Shown one piece after another: positions 36,880 through 48,759 of a DNA stretch of 64,000 nucleotides. The notes under the pieces were generated by a model. That model saw only the letters and a list, made by a program, of their open reading frames with translations. It was not told the DNA's origin and did not search any database. Both the position numbers and the translations under genes were made by a program. Within the stretch, counting starts at the first letter, position 1; each line of letters starts with the position of its first letter. Origin of the DNA: Dugong dugon (Eukaryota; Chordata; Mammalia; Sirenia; Dugongidae); NCBI GenBank assembly GCA_030035585.1, contig CM057475.1, positions 7,048,100-7,112,099 of the forward strand. The letters run 5' to 3'.

Positions 36880-38215
36880 ATCTGGCATAGTAGGGAGCCT
36901 CTGCTGCCATTCACTTTGATTGGTCTTCTCAAAGTCATTGATGACCTCCATATTACAAAGTTCAATGTTCATTTCTCAGTCCTTACCTTACTTGGCCTGT
37001 CCACAGCATTTCAGCAACACAGTTGAGCACTCCCTCTTTGAAACACTCTACACAGCTTCCAGGACATCTTCTACACCCCCAGTCTCTCCTACCTGACTGG
37101 CTACTCCTTTCTAATCTCTGTTCCTGATTCCTCCCCATCTCTTTGGCTTCTAGATGTCGGCACAGCCCAGGGCACAGCCCATGGGACTCTTTCCCATGTG
37201 CATTCATCCTCTGAGGGGTCTTATCCAGTCTCGTGGCTTTGGCTACTATTCCAAATCTACACTTCTCCTGGGCCTCTCCCTTGAACTCCAAAGTCGTACG
37301 TCTAGTTGCCTACATGCCTTCTCCACCTAGAGGTCTGACAGGCATCAACTCCTGATATCCACCACACCCCCATTTCATTTTCCAGTTGCTCAAGCCTAAA
37401 TCCTTTGGTCTGATCCTAAGTTCTCTCTCTCACACACATATCCTACATCTGATTTTTCATCAAATCCCTTCAGATGTACCTTCAAAACATGTCCCTAACC
37501 TCCCACTACACACCTTCTTTGCTGCCCTCTCCCTAGTCCAAGCCACCATTAAACCTGGGTGAATGCAATAGACGCCTAACTGACTCTTGGCTTCTGCTCT
37601 GGACACACTATGGTCCTTCTCGACCCAGCAGCCAGAGGGATTCTTTTAAAATATAAGTCATATCACATCATTCCTCTGCTCAAAACCCTCCAGTGCTTCC
37701 CATTTATTCAGAGTAAAAGCAAAGCCATTACCATGACTCCAGAGGCTTACATGAACTAGCCCGTGACCCTCTCAACTCCCTCCCACTAATGCTCTCCACG
37801 CCAACCACTCTGGCCTTGGTGAGGCTTCTGCCACAGGACCTTTGCACGTGCTGCTCCCTCAACTGAAATGCTCATTCCTCACTTATTTGCATTGCTCTCC
37901 CCCACTGTGTTCAAGTCTTAATTAAAAAATTATTTCTTGGTGAGGGTGTCCCTCATACCCCATTTAAGATGCCAATCCCCATCTCTATGTACTTTATTTT
38001 TTCTTCTTCATACTTATCATTATCTAATATACTTTACATTTCACCCATTTAAATTGTCCACTGTCTTCTTCCCTCACGAAAATGTAAACTCAATAAGAAC
38101 TGAGGGCTGTTTGATTATTTTACTTATTGCTCTGTGAATCAGCAAACACCACATATAATAAGCACATAATAAGATATCAATAGATAATTTTGGATGAATC
38201 ATGGTATCTATTCCA
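36880..38215 (+). mobile_element. L2 LINE, long 3' portion
   Basis: GATGACCTCCATATTACAAA (ORF relic), TCCAAGCCACCATTAAACCTG, ATCATTCCTCTGCTCAAAAC, GGACCTTTGCACGTGCTG and AATGTAAACTCAATAAGAAC are typical L2 steps in order. It is noncoding today. Confidence 0.85.
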
Positions 38216-38891
38216 TACTCATAAATATTTTGACTATCACTCCTGGAGACACTCCTCCCCCTCCCCCCACCTCTCCACGTGCTCCTTGAGAAAACAGCAG
38301 CCCCCTTCTTCCGATATCCTCATTCTTAACTAAATCAAAGCCCCTGCTGGCCCTGAATTGGCCCTTCAGAGAACTGGGTACTGGTAAAGGGGGCCCTGGA
38401 TAGGCTGCAGCATTTCATGCACTAGGAACAATTCCCCATTTCACAGATTCATACACTGACGTGTGATCAGCACACCATCAGACATTAGCTTAGTTTCTGA
38501 GCGTTCAGAAACTCTGGGCATATGAAGGTGGACCTGGGATTGTAATACACCCCCTCATGAGGGCCTGACCCCCAGCTGGGCATGGGTTAACACCCCTGTT
38601 GGTCACCTGCCTCCAGCCACCACAGGCCAAGAGCTGTGTCCTGCCATTTTTGTGTGAAGAAGCCACAGAGCACATGGGACATCAGATCTGTCCTTAGAGC
38701 TTTAGTTGGCAGGAAGGAGTTTGGGAGTAGGATGAAGGACGTATGGGTACAGGAGGAAGGAAGTAAAGAAAGGGGAAGCCAACAGACCCTCTTTGCCTGA
38801 ATTCTTCAGAACACTATCAGGTGAGTGAGGAGCATCAGAGCAGGGCCAGACCAGGACAGAAAGCTTGGCTGATGCGGCCCTGCCTCGTTAC
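38216..38891. other. WDFY4 intron next to the 63-base exon
   Basis: No repeat recognised. It contains the donor side of the exon at 38892-38954. Confidence 0.45.
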
Positions 38892-38954
38892 CTTAGGGTT
38901 AGGGAGTCCTCCGTGATGCCTTTCCCCTTCAAGCCAGGTTGGAAAGAGCAGAAG
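38892..38954 (-). CDS. WDFY4: WDFY4 exon, PH to BEACH transition
   Basis: This 63-base exon was too short to appear as its own reading frame. The acceptor is a run of T followed by AG (38955-38956 on the complement) and the donor is AG|GTAACG. Its first base completes Ser from the upstream exon. The frame reads FCSFQPGLKGKG, then ITEDSLTL, and ends with two bases of a split Arg codon. The family form I recall is FCSFQPSLKGKATSEDTLNLR, so identity and phase are clear although several positions differ. It lies just right of an L2 remnant and 1.5 kb from the preceding exon. Confidence 0.92.
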
Positions 38955-40471
38955 CTAAAAAAAAAAAAAGAAAAAGCAAAGGGACAATTCTGTCAGCAGA
39001 GCCCACTCTTCCAGCACTTGGAGACACTTGCGGAGTCAGGCGAGAGCTAGGGTCTGTCCTTGCCCTGCATGCCCCTCCCTGCCCCAGGTCGTGATCACCT
39101 AGCCTGCATGTACCTTGGAGGCAGCCTCTCAGCACCTCCAGGTGTCACACGCTCTGGCCATACTGATGTCAATGATTATTAGACAATAGTTACAAGGCAC
39201 ACCTTTCTTAGGTGTCTCCTCTGGGCCAAGCATTTGACATTGCAGTTGACAAACTCAGTAACTCTGCTGCACGTTCCAGCGTGCCCCTCCAGAGACGAAT
39301 GTCATCTTCATTTAGTGTTCCCAGATGGGTGGGCGCAGCTGGGACGTTTATGCTAGGCAACACTCACTGCCTGAGCAAGGGAGGTACGAGACTTCTAGAT
39401 AAACTCTGAAAATGTTTAATATACACAAACCACAGGGGAAAATGAATCTAAAGTACAGCACTGCATGTCTGTTTTTAGATTTGATCTAAGATGGACCTGA
39501 AGACACTTTTCTGAGGTAATCTAACAGCACAACCTTGGGAGAACCCCGCCGGGAGGCTCCCCTGTGTGAAAGGAGGCGCACTGAGATCTGGAGCTGTTTC
39601 CTACACTCCAACAGTGTCCCGTGGGCCCAAGAGCTGGTCCTGGTGTCAATTACCGGCAAAAATACCGTGAAGGCCAGACTGGAGGCTCAGAGCACAAAAT
39701 CGGGTTTCTCAGACCAGGGTGTCAAAGTGCACCTTAGAAGTTCCAGCCCAAAGTGGAGTAGACATAACTATGGCCTTTGTTAATCCAACCTTCCTTTGGT
39801 CTGTTTGTGTTTAGAAACCTGCCTTCCTTTCCGTCCTTCCTAGATTTTCTACATCAAGTCTCTGTGTCTGTCTAATAATAATAACGAAAATGACCATTAG
39901 TATTAAAAATGTTCACACTGGCTTAATTTTCTTAGATTAATTAATCTATTGTTAAACTTAGATTTCTCTCTTCAAGAAAAACAGATGTTCAATGCAGAGG
40001 CAGGAAATTCAGTTATTTGGAATTCCTTCCAGGAAAATATGCCATTGGGAGACCTAAAATATGTACTAGGGATCAAAAAGAAAGATTGAGCCAAACAAAA
40101 AAAAAAAATTACTTGGGAAATAAGAAAATACAGCCAGACAATTCTGGAAGGTCCATTAAACAGACAGTTTATTAAATATGTTATATATGCACATTCGTTT
40201 TTCTCCCTTCAATCGTTAAGGTCCTAAACAACTTCAATGAAAATGGAGCCTGCTTCCCAGGATTTAGGGAAGGAGCTTCTGTATCTTTTCCCTCTACTTT
40301 GTTCCATGACTCAGCAGCTCTCTGGGTCAGGAAGTTCTTCCTCGCACTTAACCTAAATACTGCTTGCTACAGGTTGAGGGCATTTCTCCTGCGAACAGAG
40401 ATTAGCAGTCTTGTTCTTCCACTCTCGGTTCATGACCCATTTCTGCAAAAGGAAAATTTCCCAGGTCTTAC
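38955..40471. other. Short WDFY4 intron
   Basis: This 1.5 kb intron separates two exons. Apart from possible MIR-like sequence near 39185-39260 nothing is recognised. The polypyrimidine tract of the next acceptor is the A run at 38957-38969 on the plus strand. The plus frame at 39535-39783 is not supported. Confidence 0.6.
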
Positions 40472-40557
40472 CTTTTGAAGGCCTTACTCCGGTCATTGTT
40501 GTGGAAGACAAGAAACGCAGAACATCCATTTTGGAAAAAGATTTCCAGGGAGATGTC
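40472..40557 (-). CDS. WDFY4: WDFY4 exon, PH-BEACH region
   Basis: This 86-base exon has acceptor TTTGTAG and donor GTAAG. It starts in phase after FLLQ and reads DISLEIFF, QNGCSAFLVFHNNDRS, KAFK, ending with two bases (AG) of a split Ser codon. The LEIFF, FLVF.NNDRSKAFK pattern is the family signature at this point of the PH-BEACH module. Compared with the form I remember (NGYSKFLVF), this copy has Cys and Ala in place of Tyr and Lys. The frame is intact, so I read this as lineage divergence and not decay. Confidence 0.93.
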
Positions 40558-40853
40558 CTACAAAGAGAAACCCCTTTTACTGATCCTGATGTCTCCCTGT
40601 GGGAACTCTCTGCAGTTCCTAGAATGGAGATGCCCCAGGTGACAGATCAGCCACGAGTGGGTCACTTGTGTTTCTGTGTCAGGCAGCCCCCCTCCTGGTC
40701 CATCCTCAGACCTCCCACAGGGGTATAAAGTCCATGTGATGGATGGATGACTATTTCAGCAGGAAGAGGGAAGTGGGGCCTGGTTAGCTTCTCTGGCTGG
40801 AGCCCGAAGCAAGAGCATCCCTCCCGGGACAAGTGAGGACTGGACAAGGGGAC

Positions 40854-41481
40854 TGTCAGGGATTGAACCATGGCCCCAGAAAGATACGCTGAAATCCTAA
40901 CCTCTGTCCTGGTCACCCTGACCCTGTTCAGGAACAGAGCTTTTCCTTTTGTTAAGCTAATGAGCTCACACAGAGTAAGGTGGGTTCCTAACCTAATCCT
41001 TTCTGAAGGGCCTCTTATAAAAAGGGAGAACAGGAGCACAGGAAGCAGATAGATTCCATACAATATGAGGCAGATGAATCCGCAAGCCCAGGAAATTCCA
41101 GGATTACCAACTACTAGAAGCTGAAAGAGACAAAGCATAACCTTCCCCTAGAGCCGATACCCTGAACTTAGACTCCCAGCTTCTGGTGGTGCCCTGGTGG
41201 TACAGTGGTTAAGTGCTCCGCTGCTAACTGAAGAGTCAGCGGTTGTAACCCGCCAGCCATCCTGAGGGAGAAAGCTGTGGCAATCAATCTGCTTCAGTAA
41301 TGATTACAGCCTTGGACACGCCATGGGGCAGCTCTACCTGTCCTATAGGGCAGCTATTAGTCAGAATCAACTTCACGGCACACAACAATGACAAGCTTCC
41401 TGACTGTGAAGAGATAAATTTCTATTCTTTAAAGCCACCTACTTTGGTATTTTTCTTACAGTAGCACTAATTCAGTAAAAC
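40854..41481 (+). mobile_element. MaLR (MLT1/MST-type) LTR split by an AfroSINE
   Basis: GGATTGAACCATGGCCCC at the left, CTTATAAAAAGGGAGAACAG (promoter-like TATA region) and GAGATAAATTTCTATTC...AAAGCCACC...GGTATTTTTC at the right follow the order of an ERVL-MaLR solo LTR. The SINE at 41186-41393 interrupts it. No internal retroviral genes are present. Confidence 0.75.
41186..41393 (+). mobile_element. AfroSINE inside the MaLR LTR
   Basis: GCCCTGGTGGTACAGTGGTTAA head, CAGCGGTTGTAACCC B box region, GATTACAGCCTTGG body and CACAACAATG tail. Flanks AGCTTCTG (41178-41185) and AGCTTCCTG (41394-41402) are a likely target duplication. Confidence 0.9.
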
Positions 41482-41723
41482 AGGGAGAAAATGCCCAGTG
41501 ACACCTTCAGATGCCTTCACTTCCTGGTTGGGGTTTCGGTCTCTTGAACAGGAGGGCTACCTGACCAGACACACTAGGGGAGCTTGTAGGATGGGTGTGA
41601 CTTCCTGACCAGGCAGCCTCCTACACACCTCTACAAACTTCAAAGGCACAGGGCATTCTGCTGAGTCTATTCTGACACGCCATTTCGACGTGGCTGCGTT
41701 GCTCCAGCCATGCTGTGTTGCTG

Positions 41724-41928
41724 TGTTGTTGTTAGGTGTCGTCAAGTCAATTCTGACTCATAACAACCCCATGTGTGCAGGGTACAACTGCCCATAGGGT
41801 TTTCTTGGCTGTAGTCTTTACGGAAGCAGATCACCAGGTCTTTCTCCTGTGGAGACGCTGGGTGAGTTCAAACCATCAACCTTTCTGTTAGCAGCCAAGC
41901 ACTTAACTGTTGCACCACCAGGATGCCT
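41724..41928 (-). mobile_element. AfroSINE
   Basis: On the plus strand it begins GTTGTTGTTAGGTGTCGTCA (tail) and ends TTGCACCACCAGGATGCC (head). Full-length on the minus strand. Confidence 0.9.
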
Positions 41929-42733
41929 TATTTTACCAAAACCTCAATGAAAAAAACTCCATGATTTTCTTTCCTTGTCTTTCTCCTTTCCCCCTGCCTT
42001 CCCCTCTCCCTCTGTCCGTGTGTCTTAAGCTGTGTAACGACAGACAGAAGGGATAGAGTGCATTCCCTTGTGGGATATGGGATGGGGATGAGACAGGGTG
42101 GGGGAGACAATTCTCAGGGCAGGGAAGGTGAGAGTCAGACCAAACGTGGAGCAGGCTTCAGGTATGTCTGTTTGCAGGTCGTGGGTTATCTCACGAGCAG
42201 GGTTTCTACAAGAACACACAGGCAAGGCTACTGCATCCAGCACCCGCGTCGTGTTCCCTTTCTACCTGGCTGGAATTCCGTTTTCAAAGTCTTGTCCATT
42301 AAGGCTCATTAAGTGCCCCAACCCCAGGAAAGATATTTGTAATGATATTGCAAAACCCCTCCCCTCTGCGGGTGAACATAGAGATTTTTACACCTAGAAA
42401 CACAAAGTGCACAACAGAAGGTGCACGTGGACTCCGCAAGGGGCGTGGATCAGCCTGGAAAAGCTGAGTGCCGAGCCTCTGTCCTTCTCCAGGGAGAAGC
42501 CAGCCTGTGCAGGCGGCCTTGCTCACAGAGCTCCTCCCTGTCCTGCCCCACTCGTGAACGCACAACCTTCCGTTTCTACCCTCCACCACTGTCAGGCTAA
42601 GTAACCCTCTGGAAACAATCACCATTTACCTAAGAAAAAGAAACTCACTCACTGACAGCTATTTGGTGCTATATATAACCTGGAAGGTGGACATATAATC
42701 ATAAAAAATAATTTTGGGGCACTTACTTTCATT
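41929..42733. other. WDFY4 intron, nothing recognised
   Basis: No repeat or exon recognised; overlapping short frames on both strands are without support. Confidence 0.45.
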
Positions 42734-42877
42734 AAAAGCTTGGCTGCTAACCAAAAGATCAGTAGTTCGAATCCTTCAGCTGCTCCTTGGAAACCCTATG
42801 GGGCAGCTCTAGTCTGTCCTACAGGGTTGCTATGAGTTGGAATCGACTTGACGGCAATGGGTTTGGTTTTGGTTTGT
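42734..42877 (+). mobile_element. AfroSINE, short subtype, 5'-truncated
   Basis: AAAGCTTGGCTGCTAACC, GTAGTTCGAATCC, GGAAACCCTATGGGGCAGC and tail GAATCGACTTGACGGCAATG then GGTTTGGTTTTGG. Confidence 0.9.
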
Positions 42878-43925
42878 TACCATATGCCCCAAAATGCGCT
42901 AAGTACTATATACAGGAGTGGAAAAGAAGAGTCGTAGTCTGCTGTTTACTGAAGGGGAAGTTGAAGCTGGAGGGGGCTCAAGCGTGCCAAGTGGCAGAGT
43001 CCTGCTTGCGCCCACGAGGTCGGCCTCCTAACCACTGCCAGAACCCAGGGCGGGAGGCTTCCACTGTTTGTTTCTGTTACCCTGTCCTTGCACAGAAGCC
43101 CCTAGGGTCAGGACCAGGGAGAACCAGCCACTTCCTGGACTAAAGCAGGGAGCAGGGAGGGAGAGGGCTCATCCGATGCCCAGATAGCAGAGTGCCTGCT
43201 GAGCCACTGTCTACAAGGCAGCGGATCTCTCCTGAACCAGCTCTGAAAGGCCTCTCTGAGCTTGTTTCAGAGAATCATAACAATGCCTCCTGCAGGAGGA
43301 TCCCTTGATGAATGAATGTGCTAGGGCCCAGGAAGGGAATTTACAGTGAATGACTTGTGAGAGCAGAGAGCCTGCAGAGAGGGCACACCCGTGCTCCTCC
43401 CTGCCCAGATGAAGGATGGAGACACAGCCTGGCTTCTGCCTACAGACTAATGAAGAACGATTAAGGCAAGACATGTCCTAGGAAGTGGCCAGGGGCTTGG
43501 AGAACAGTGAGACAGTGGAGAGAAGGGCAGGTGGGCAGAGGAAGGGCACCCAGCATCACAGGGTCAGAGCAGAGCTGGGCGGCCAGGTGGGCTGGGAATT
43601 TTCAGACCAGGACAAGCTGGGACTCAGATCTCAGTTACCAGCTTCATGGTGCAGGGCAGTCTGCAGGGCGGCTCTGTGGTGCCTCAGAGGAAAACAGGGC
43701 AAAGAGGCTGGACCCTAAGGACACAGTAAGAGAGGCCCAGCAGCCCAAGGACGGGCTGGAGAGGGAGTGCAGCCATAGTCATCAGAGCTCTGGGCCAGGG
43801 AACTCAGGAGTCAGGAGAGGTGCTAGGCTGTGCATGGGGGTGGGCCCCTCATTAGTGAGACTCAGCAGCACAGGGACAATGTGTCCTGTGAACAAGCTGG
43901 CTGCCCCCGGCCCCAGAAGGCATAC
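42878..43925. other. WDFY4 intron, nothing recognised
   Basis: GC-moderate intronic DNA ending at the donor of the exon at 43926-44046. The plus frames at 43485-43992 overlap the minus-strand exon and are shadows. Confidence 0.5.
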
Positions 43926-44046
43926 CTGCAGAAGGAAGTGTGTCTGGCGGATCTCCCTGATGTCCGTGTATCTGCGGCGATGGCATGCATAATGGTCACA
44001 GGACCTGTCTTTGCTGCACATGTTGAAAATGAATGGATCGCTGATG
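43926..44046 (-). CDS. WDFY4: WDFY4 exon, PH-BEACH region
   Basis: This 121-base exon is preceded by TTTACAG and followed by GTATGC. Its first base completes the codon split from the upstream exon. The remaining 40 codons read ISDPFIFNMCSKDRS, then a His/Arg-rich stretch, DIREIRQ, and end with FLLQ on a complete codon. This matches the conserved block following the TRHCLS motif in WDFY3/WDFY4. A minus-strand MaLR LTR lies about 240 bases upstream of the acceptor. The plus-strand reading frames across this exon are shadows. Confidence 0.94.
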
Positions 44047-44282
44047 CTGTAAAGGAATCCAGACATGGGGTGTGGGCACCCAGACGTCCACATGCGAGGA
44101 CAACTGGTGGGCCTCTCCCCTGCGGCCCTGCGGCACCTTGCCCTCTGGTCACTGCCAACAAGGGTTCCAACCACCCCGCTCTCGGAGAACTCGTCTCTCA
44201 GGGCCTGCCGATGTCGGCTCTGGCACTGGGTGCAACAGACACAGAGACAACCACCCCACCCTCAAGGAGTGGGGTGGGACGC

Positions 44283-44764
44283 TGTCTTAGTCGTCTAGTG
44301 CTGCTACAACAGAAATCCCACAAGTGGACGGCTTTAACAAAGAGAAATTTATTTCTTCACAGGTAAGTAGAATAGAAGTCCAAATTCAGGGCATCAGCTC
44401 CAGGGAAAGGCTTTCTGTCTCTGTTGGCCTTCTCATCAATGTTCCCCTGGACTACGAGCTTCTCCGTGCAGGGACCCCGGCTCCAAAGGACACGCTCTGC
44501 TCCTGGCACTGCTTTCTTGGTAGTATGAGGTCTCCCTGTCTCTCTGCTCACTTCTCTCTTTTATATCTCAAGATATTGCCTCAGGACACAATCCAGTCTT
44601 GTAGACTGAGTCCTGCCTCACTAACACAACTGCCACCCATCCTCCCTCATTAACATCATAGAGGCAGGATTTACAACACATGGGAAAATCACACAATACC
44701 GGGAATCATGGCCAAGCCAAACTAATACACACATTCTTCCGGGGGACACAATTCAATCCATGAT
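44283..44764 (-). mobile_element. MaLR-type solo LTR
   Basis: On the minus strand it begins TATCATGGATTGAATTGTGT and ends CACTAGACGACTAAGACA. GAGAAATTTATTTCTTCACAG on the plus strand is the antisense of the conserved LTR end, and CTTTTATATCTC lies in the promoter-like region. No retroviral coding sequence adjoins it. It sits about 240 bases upstream of a WDFY4 exon in gene orientation. Confidence 0.75.
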
Positions 44765-45983
44765 AGATGTCAAGCCTCTCTGGGGGAGGGGACAACAGGT
44801 GACAGCACAGATTCCATGACAGTGGTGAATAAGAGAAGGCTTTCTGGATGGTTCCAATGGTGGGGGTAGTCAGGGAAGACTTCCTGGAGGAGGTGGCAAT
44901 TTGACTGCATGATCATAAGCCATGATGAGAGAACCTGGAAGGAGTGCAATCTCTCCTTCCTGAGAGTAGGGCAACTAAGTCCTGGTTCCTGAGTGGCCTG
45001 CCCCAGGCCAGCAGTGGGCAGTCTGAGCCCCAGTATGTCTGTCCCACCCACATAACTTAGTCCCTCTGTCAGGTGGTCTTGTTTATAGTCAAAGACTTCA
45101 CTCCCCTGTCCAGGACCAAGTGGACAGACAAGGTAACCTGAGTCAGGTGTGGCCTGAGACCATGACAAGGACTGCACAAATCAGACCTTTCCTCCTGGCA
45201 CTGGCATGTACAGAATGCAGGGCAGTAGTGGAGGTATGAAGCAAGAGGTTCTGATTAACGGGAGAAGCTGAGATGGCCACAAAGATCAAGTGTGAGACAA
45301 CGCAGGAAGGACCTGAAAGCGTAAGTGAGGAAAAGGGACGGGAGCAGACAAAAGCAGAGAGACCACCAGAGAGGCTGTAGGCCCAGGGAGAGGGACCTTA
45401 CCTGCCCACCCCAGGCCCAGCCCACGGGAACCTCTGTGACATGGCCCCTCTTCTAGAGTGAGTGTGGCTCGTGTCCCAGGTGTTGTAAGGTGACGTTGTG
45501 GTATTAAACCATATGGCTCTTCTGCATCCTGGACCCATTTCCTCCAAATTTTCGGCAGCCCTGAGAGCTTTCTAGATGGACTGGGTATACCCAGGCTTGG
45601 TCCAAGAAGTCCACTGCATTCTAGATAGATGTCTTCATCACACAGCAGAAACAACAGTCTGAAAGCTAGAGCTCATGTTATTTGCAAGTTCAAGGCTTGA
45701 GTAAGAGAAGGGGTGGGGTGTGGTCTCAACAACCTAAAATGCATGCATTGAACAGCAAGAAGCAAGCTTGAAGCATTGGCCACAGCCCGCATGAAAAGTC
45801 AAAGAGTAGAGCACAGTGTGTGACTCCTGAGGCCATCGTCTTTCCCCAGGAGTGGAGTGCTGCCTGTAGGAGGCAGAGGGAAAGACCACGCTCCTAGCTT
45901 CTGATGGTGTTTGAGGGGCTCTCCCTGCACCTTTCCTCCTCCAAGGGTCAAAAGTGAAAGAGAAACCCCACTTATGTTTGAAG
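44765..45983. other. WDFY4 intron, nothing recognised
   Basis: No repeat or exon recognised up to the target duplication of the L1. Confidence 0.45.
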
Positions 45984-47354
45984 AAAGTTCAGAGGTGGGG
46001 ACAAGATGGTAGAGTAGTCAGATGCTTCCGGTGGACCCTCTTACAACAAAGACCTGAAAAAACAAGTGATCCGATTATATATGACAAACAGGAGTGTGAA
46101 CATCAAAGGCAAAGTTGAGGAACTGGACTGAGTGGCAAGGGGAGGGAGAGACGGTTTGGAAGCAGCAAGGAGGTGCCAGACCTGACCCGGTGAGAGCCTG
46201 AGCCCTTCAGGTCTGATCAGCTCATGGGTGAGTGGTGAGGCTGGCAAGCAGTAGTGCTCGGGAGGCGTCTTCTGCACCGGGAGAGACCCAGTGGCAGAGA
46301 GTCTACTCGGCCACCCAGAACCAGTGACAAGGAGCCCTCGATCAGTGAAAGGTAAGTACTTGTGTCCGGCCTACTGCGCAGATTGAAAACACTCCCCTCA
46401 GGGAAAAACCTCTCTCCCATTTACCTCCCTGCTCCTCCCCACTCCCATTTACCAGACCAGCTTCAGAAATTAACAAGTCCCCTGGGCTGGAAGTAGGATC
46501 CGTCACACGCCCTGAGCCATTCTCCCAGTCTTGGAGAGTGAACAAATTAACAAACAGGAAAAAATAAATTGCCGGCTCCCCTAAGCCAGGAACTCAGGGT
46601 AGCCACAGCTCTTTTGTCTAGGCACAGGCAAAGATCCAAGGACTCTGAGTGCCTTTCCCCCTGAATAGACCAGTGTGGACCCATTTCAACAGCATAGGCC
46701 CTCATTACCACTGTACAACAGGGTATATACCTGAAGTCTACAATCAACTGTTTCAGCTGTGAAGTGGCAGGTTCATGACATTTGACACTGCTCTGCTCAT
46801 TAAGCAGGGTCTTCACCTACCCACATCAGGGGACTGAGGACTGATGGCTCCAATGACGTCACCTAGCCACCTGTGATAGGGGCCCAAGAATAAGAGGTGC
46901 ACCCCAGTCTTTACAGCCAACAGCACTGAATGCTCATAATCTGGCTGCAAAACCCACCCAGCTACGTGCTCCAGGGAATAGGGACATGCCTTCCTCCTGG
47001 ACACTCGGGGGCAACCATCAGCCCACTTCCATGCTCACAGTGTGTCCTCCTCCTGTAGCCAGATGCCTGTGCCTACACCAGTCACCCATGCCTGTCTGGG
47101 ACTGTAGGTGACAGCCTGCACCACACACTTGGTGGCTGTCTACCCGGGCACTTGAGCTGAATACAAACAGAAGAGGGTGGATTCCTGAGCTCACATACCT
47201 ACTAACAGATCTAACCACCCGAGTGACAGGACATTAGAGCTTCTGAGGTGCCAGTGATCAAACTAGCTCATACAAGCAGCCTATTTGGGCATATCAAAAC
47301 AAAAAAAAAGAAGCTAGGACACAGTAAGAAAACATAAATAAATATAATAACTTA

Positions 47355-48343
47355 TTGATGGCTCAGAGACAACAGTCAATATCAAATCACATAAAGAGGC
47401 AATCAATGATGGCTTCAGCAAGCTCCCAAAATAAAGAATCTAGAAATTTTCCAGAGGAGGAAAATTTCTTGGAATTACCGGAGGCAGAATATAAGAGATT
47501 AATACACAAAACTCTTCAAGAGATTAGAAAGGAAATTAATCAAAACGCAGAACATGAAATGGGAGGAAATTAAAAAGATTAGAGATGAGCATAATGATAA
47601 ATTTAACAGGCTGCAAGAATCCATAGAGAGATAGCAATCAGAAATCCAGAAGATTAACAATACAATTTCAGAATTAGACAACTCAATAGAAAGTCATAGG
47701 AGCAGAACTGAGGCAATAGAAGTCAGAATTAGTGAGATTGAAGATAACACCAACTTATTTGAGGAAAAATCAGATAAAACGATTAAAAAAAAAAAAAACA
47801 GAAACCCTAAAAATTATGCGGGACTCTATCAAGACGAATAACCTACAAGTGATTTGAGTACCAGAATGAGGGGATAACAGAAAATACAGAGAGAATTGTT
47901 GAAGATTTGTTGGCAGAAAACATCCCTGATATTGCGAAAGATGAGAAGATATCTATCCAAGATGCTCATCAAACCCCACATAAGGTAGATCCCAAAAGAA
48001 AGTCACCAAGACATATTATAATCAAACTTGCCAAAACCAAAGAGAGAGAATTTTAAGAGCAGCTAGGGATAAATGAAAAGTCATCTACAAAGGAGAGTCA
48101 ATAAGAATAAGCTCGGACTGCTCAGCAGAAACCATGCAGGCAAGAAGGGAATAGAATGACATATATAAAGCCTAGAAGGAAAAAACCTGCCAGCCAAGAA
48201 TTATATATCCAGAAAAACTGTCTCTCAAATATGATGGCAAATTTAGGGCATTTCCAGATAAACAGTAGTTTAGGGAATTTGCAAAAATCAAACTAAAATT
48301 ACAAGAAATACTAAAGGAAGTCCTCTGGTTAGAAAATCAATAA
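47355..48343 (+). pseudogene. L1 ORF1 relic
   Basis: The frame starts at 47355 or 47358 and runs 72 codons (including LPEAEYKRLIHKTLQEIRKE) before a frameshift. Downstream, coiled-coil-like sequence (SEIQKINNTISELDN, RSRTEAIEVRISEIE) and the C-terminal RNA-binding region can be followed in other frames to a stop at 48341. It would encode the L1 nucleic-acid-binding chaperone but is disrupted several times. Confidence 0.8.
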
Positions 48344-48759
48344 CATCAGATAACAACCCAAGACTAGAACACAGGACAGAGCAACCAGATATAAACCCAG
48401 ATAGGGAAGTCACAAAAGTAAATCAAAGCTAAAACACTGAAAATAAGGAAACAGATGTAAATATGTAAAAGATGACAACATTAAAACAAAAAAGAGGGAC
48501 TTAAAAACATACACATAGATTTTTCATGTGGAGGGGAAGTCAAGGTGATATAAAGAAATAAACTTAGAAAAATAGGGGTAAATATTAAGGTGACCTCAAA
48601 GGAAACTAAAAAGTCAAAATTAAAAACTAGAAAAATATAAAGACCCAGCAAATACAAAATCAACAATGATGAAAAGAAAATACATAAAGGAAAACAGCTC
48701 AGCACAGAAAATTAGGTGGAACAAAAAAAACTGAACAACACACAAAAAAAGACATCAAA

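Noticed and set aside
40662-41138. 158-codon minus-strand frame
   Set aside because: Covers a MaLR LTR in antisense and has no recognisable protein.
43830-44366. 178-codon plus-strand frame
   Set aside because: Overlaps the WDFY4 exon on the opposite strand and enters an LTR.
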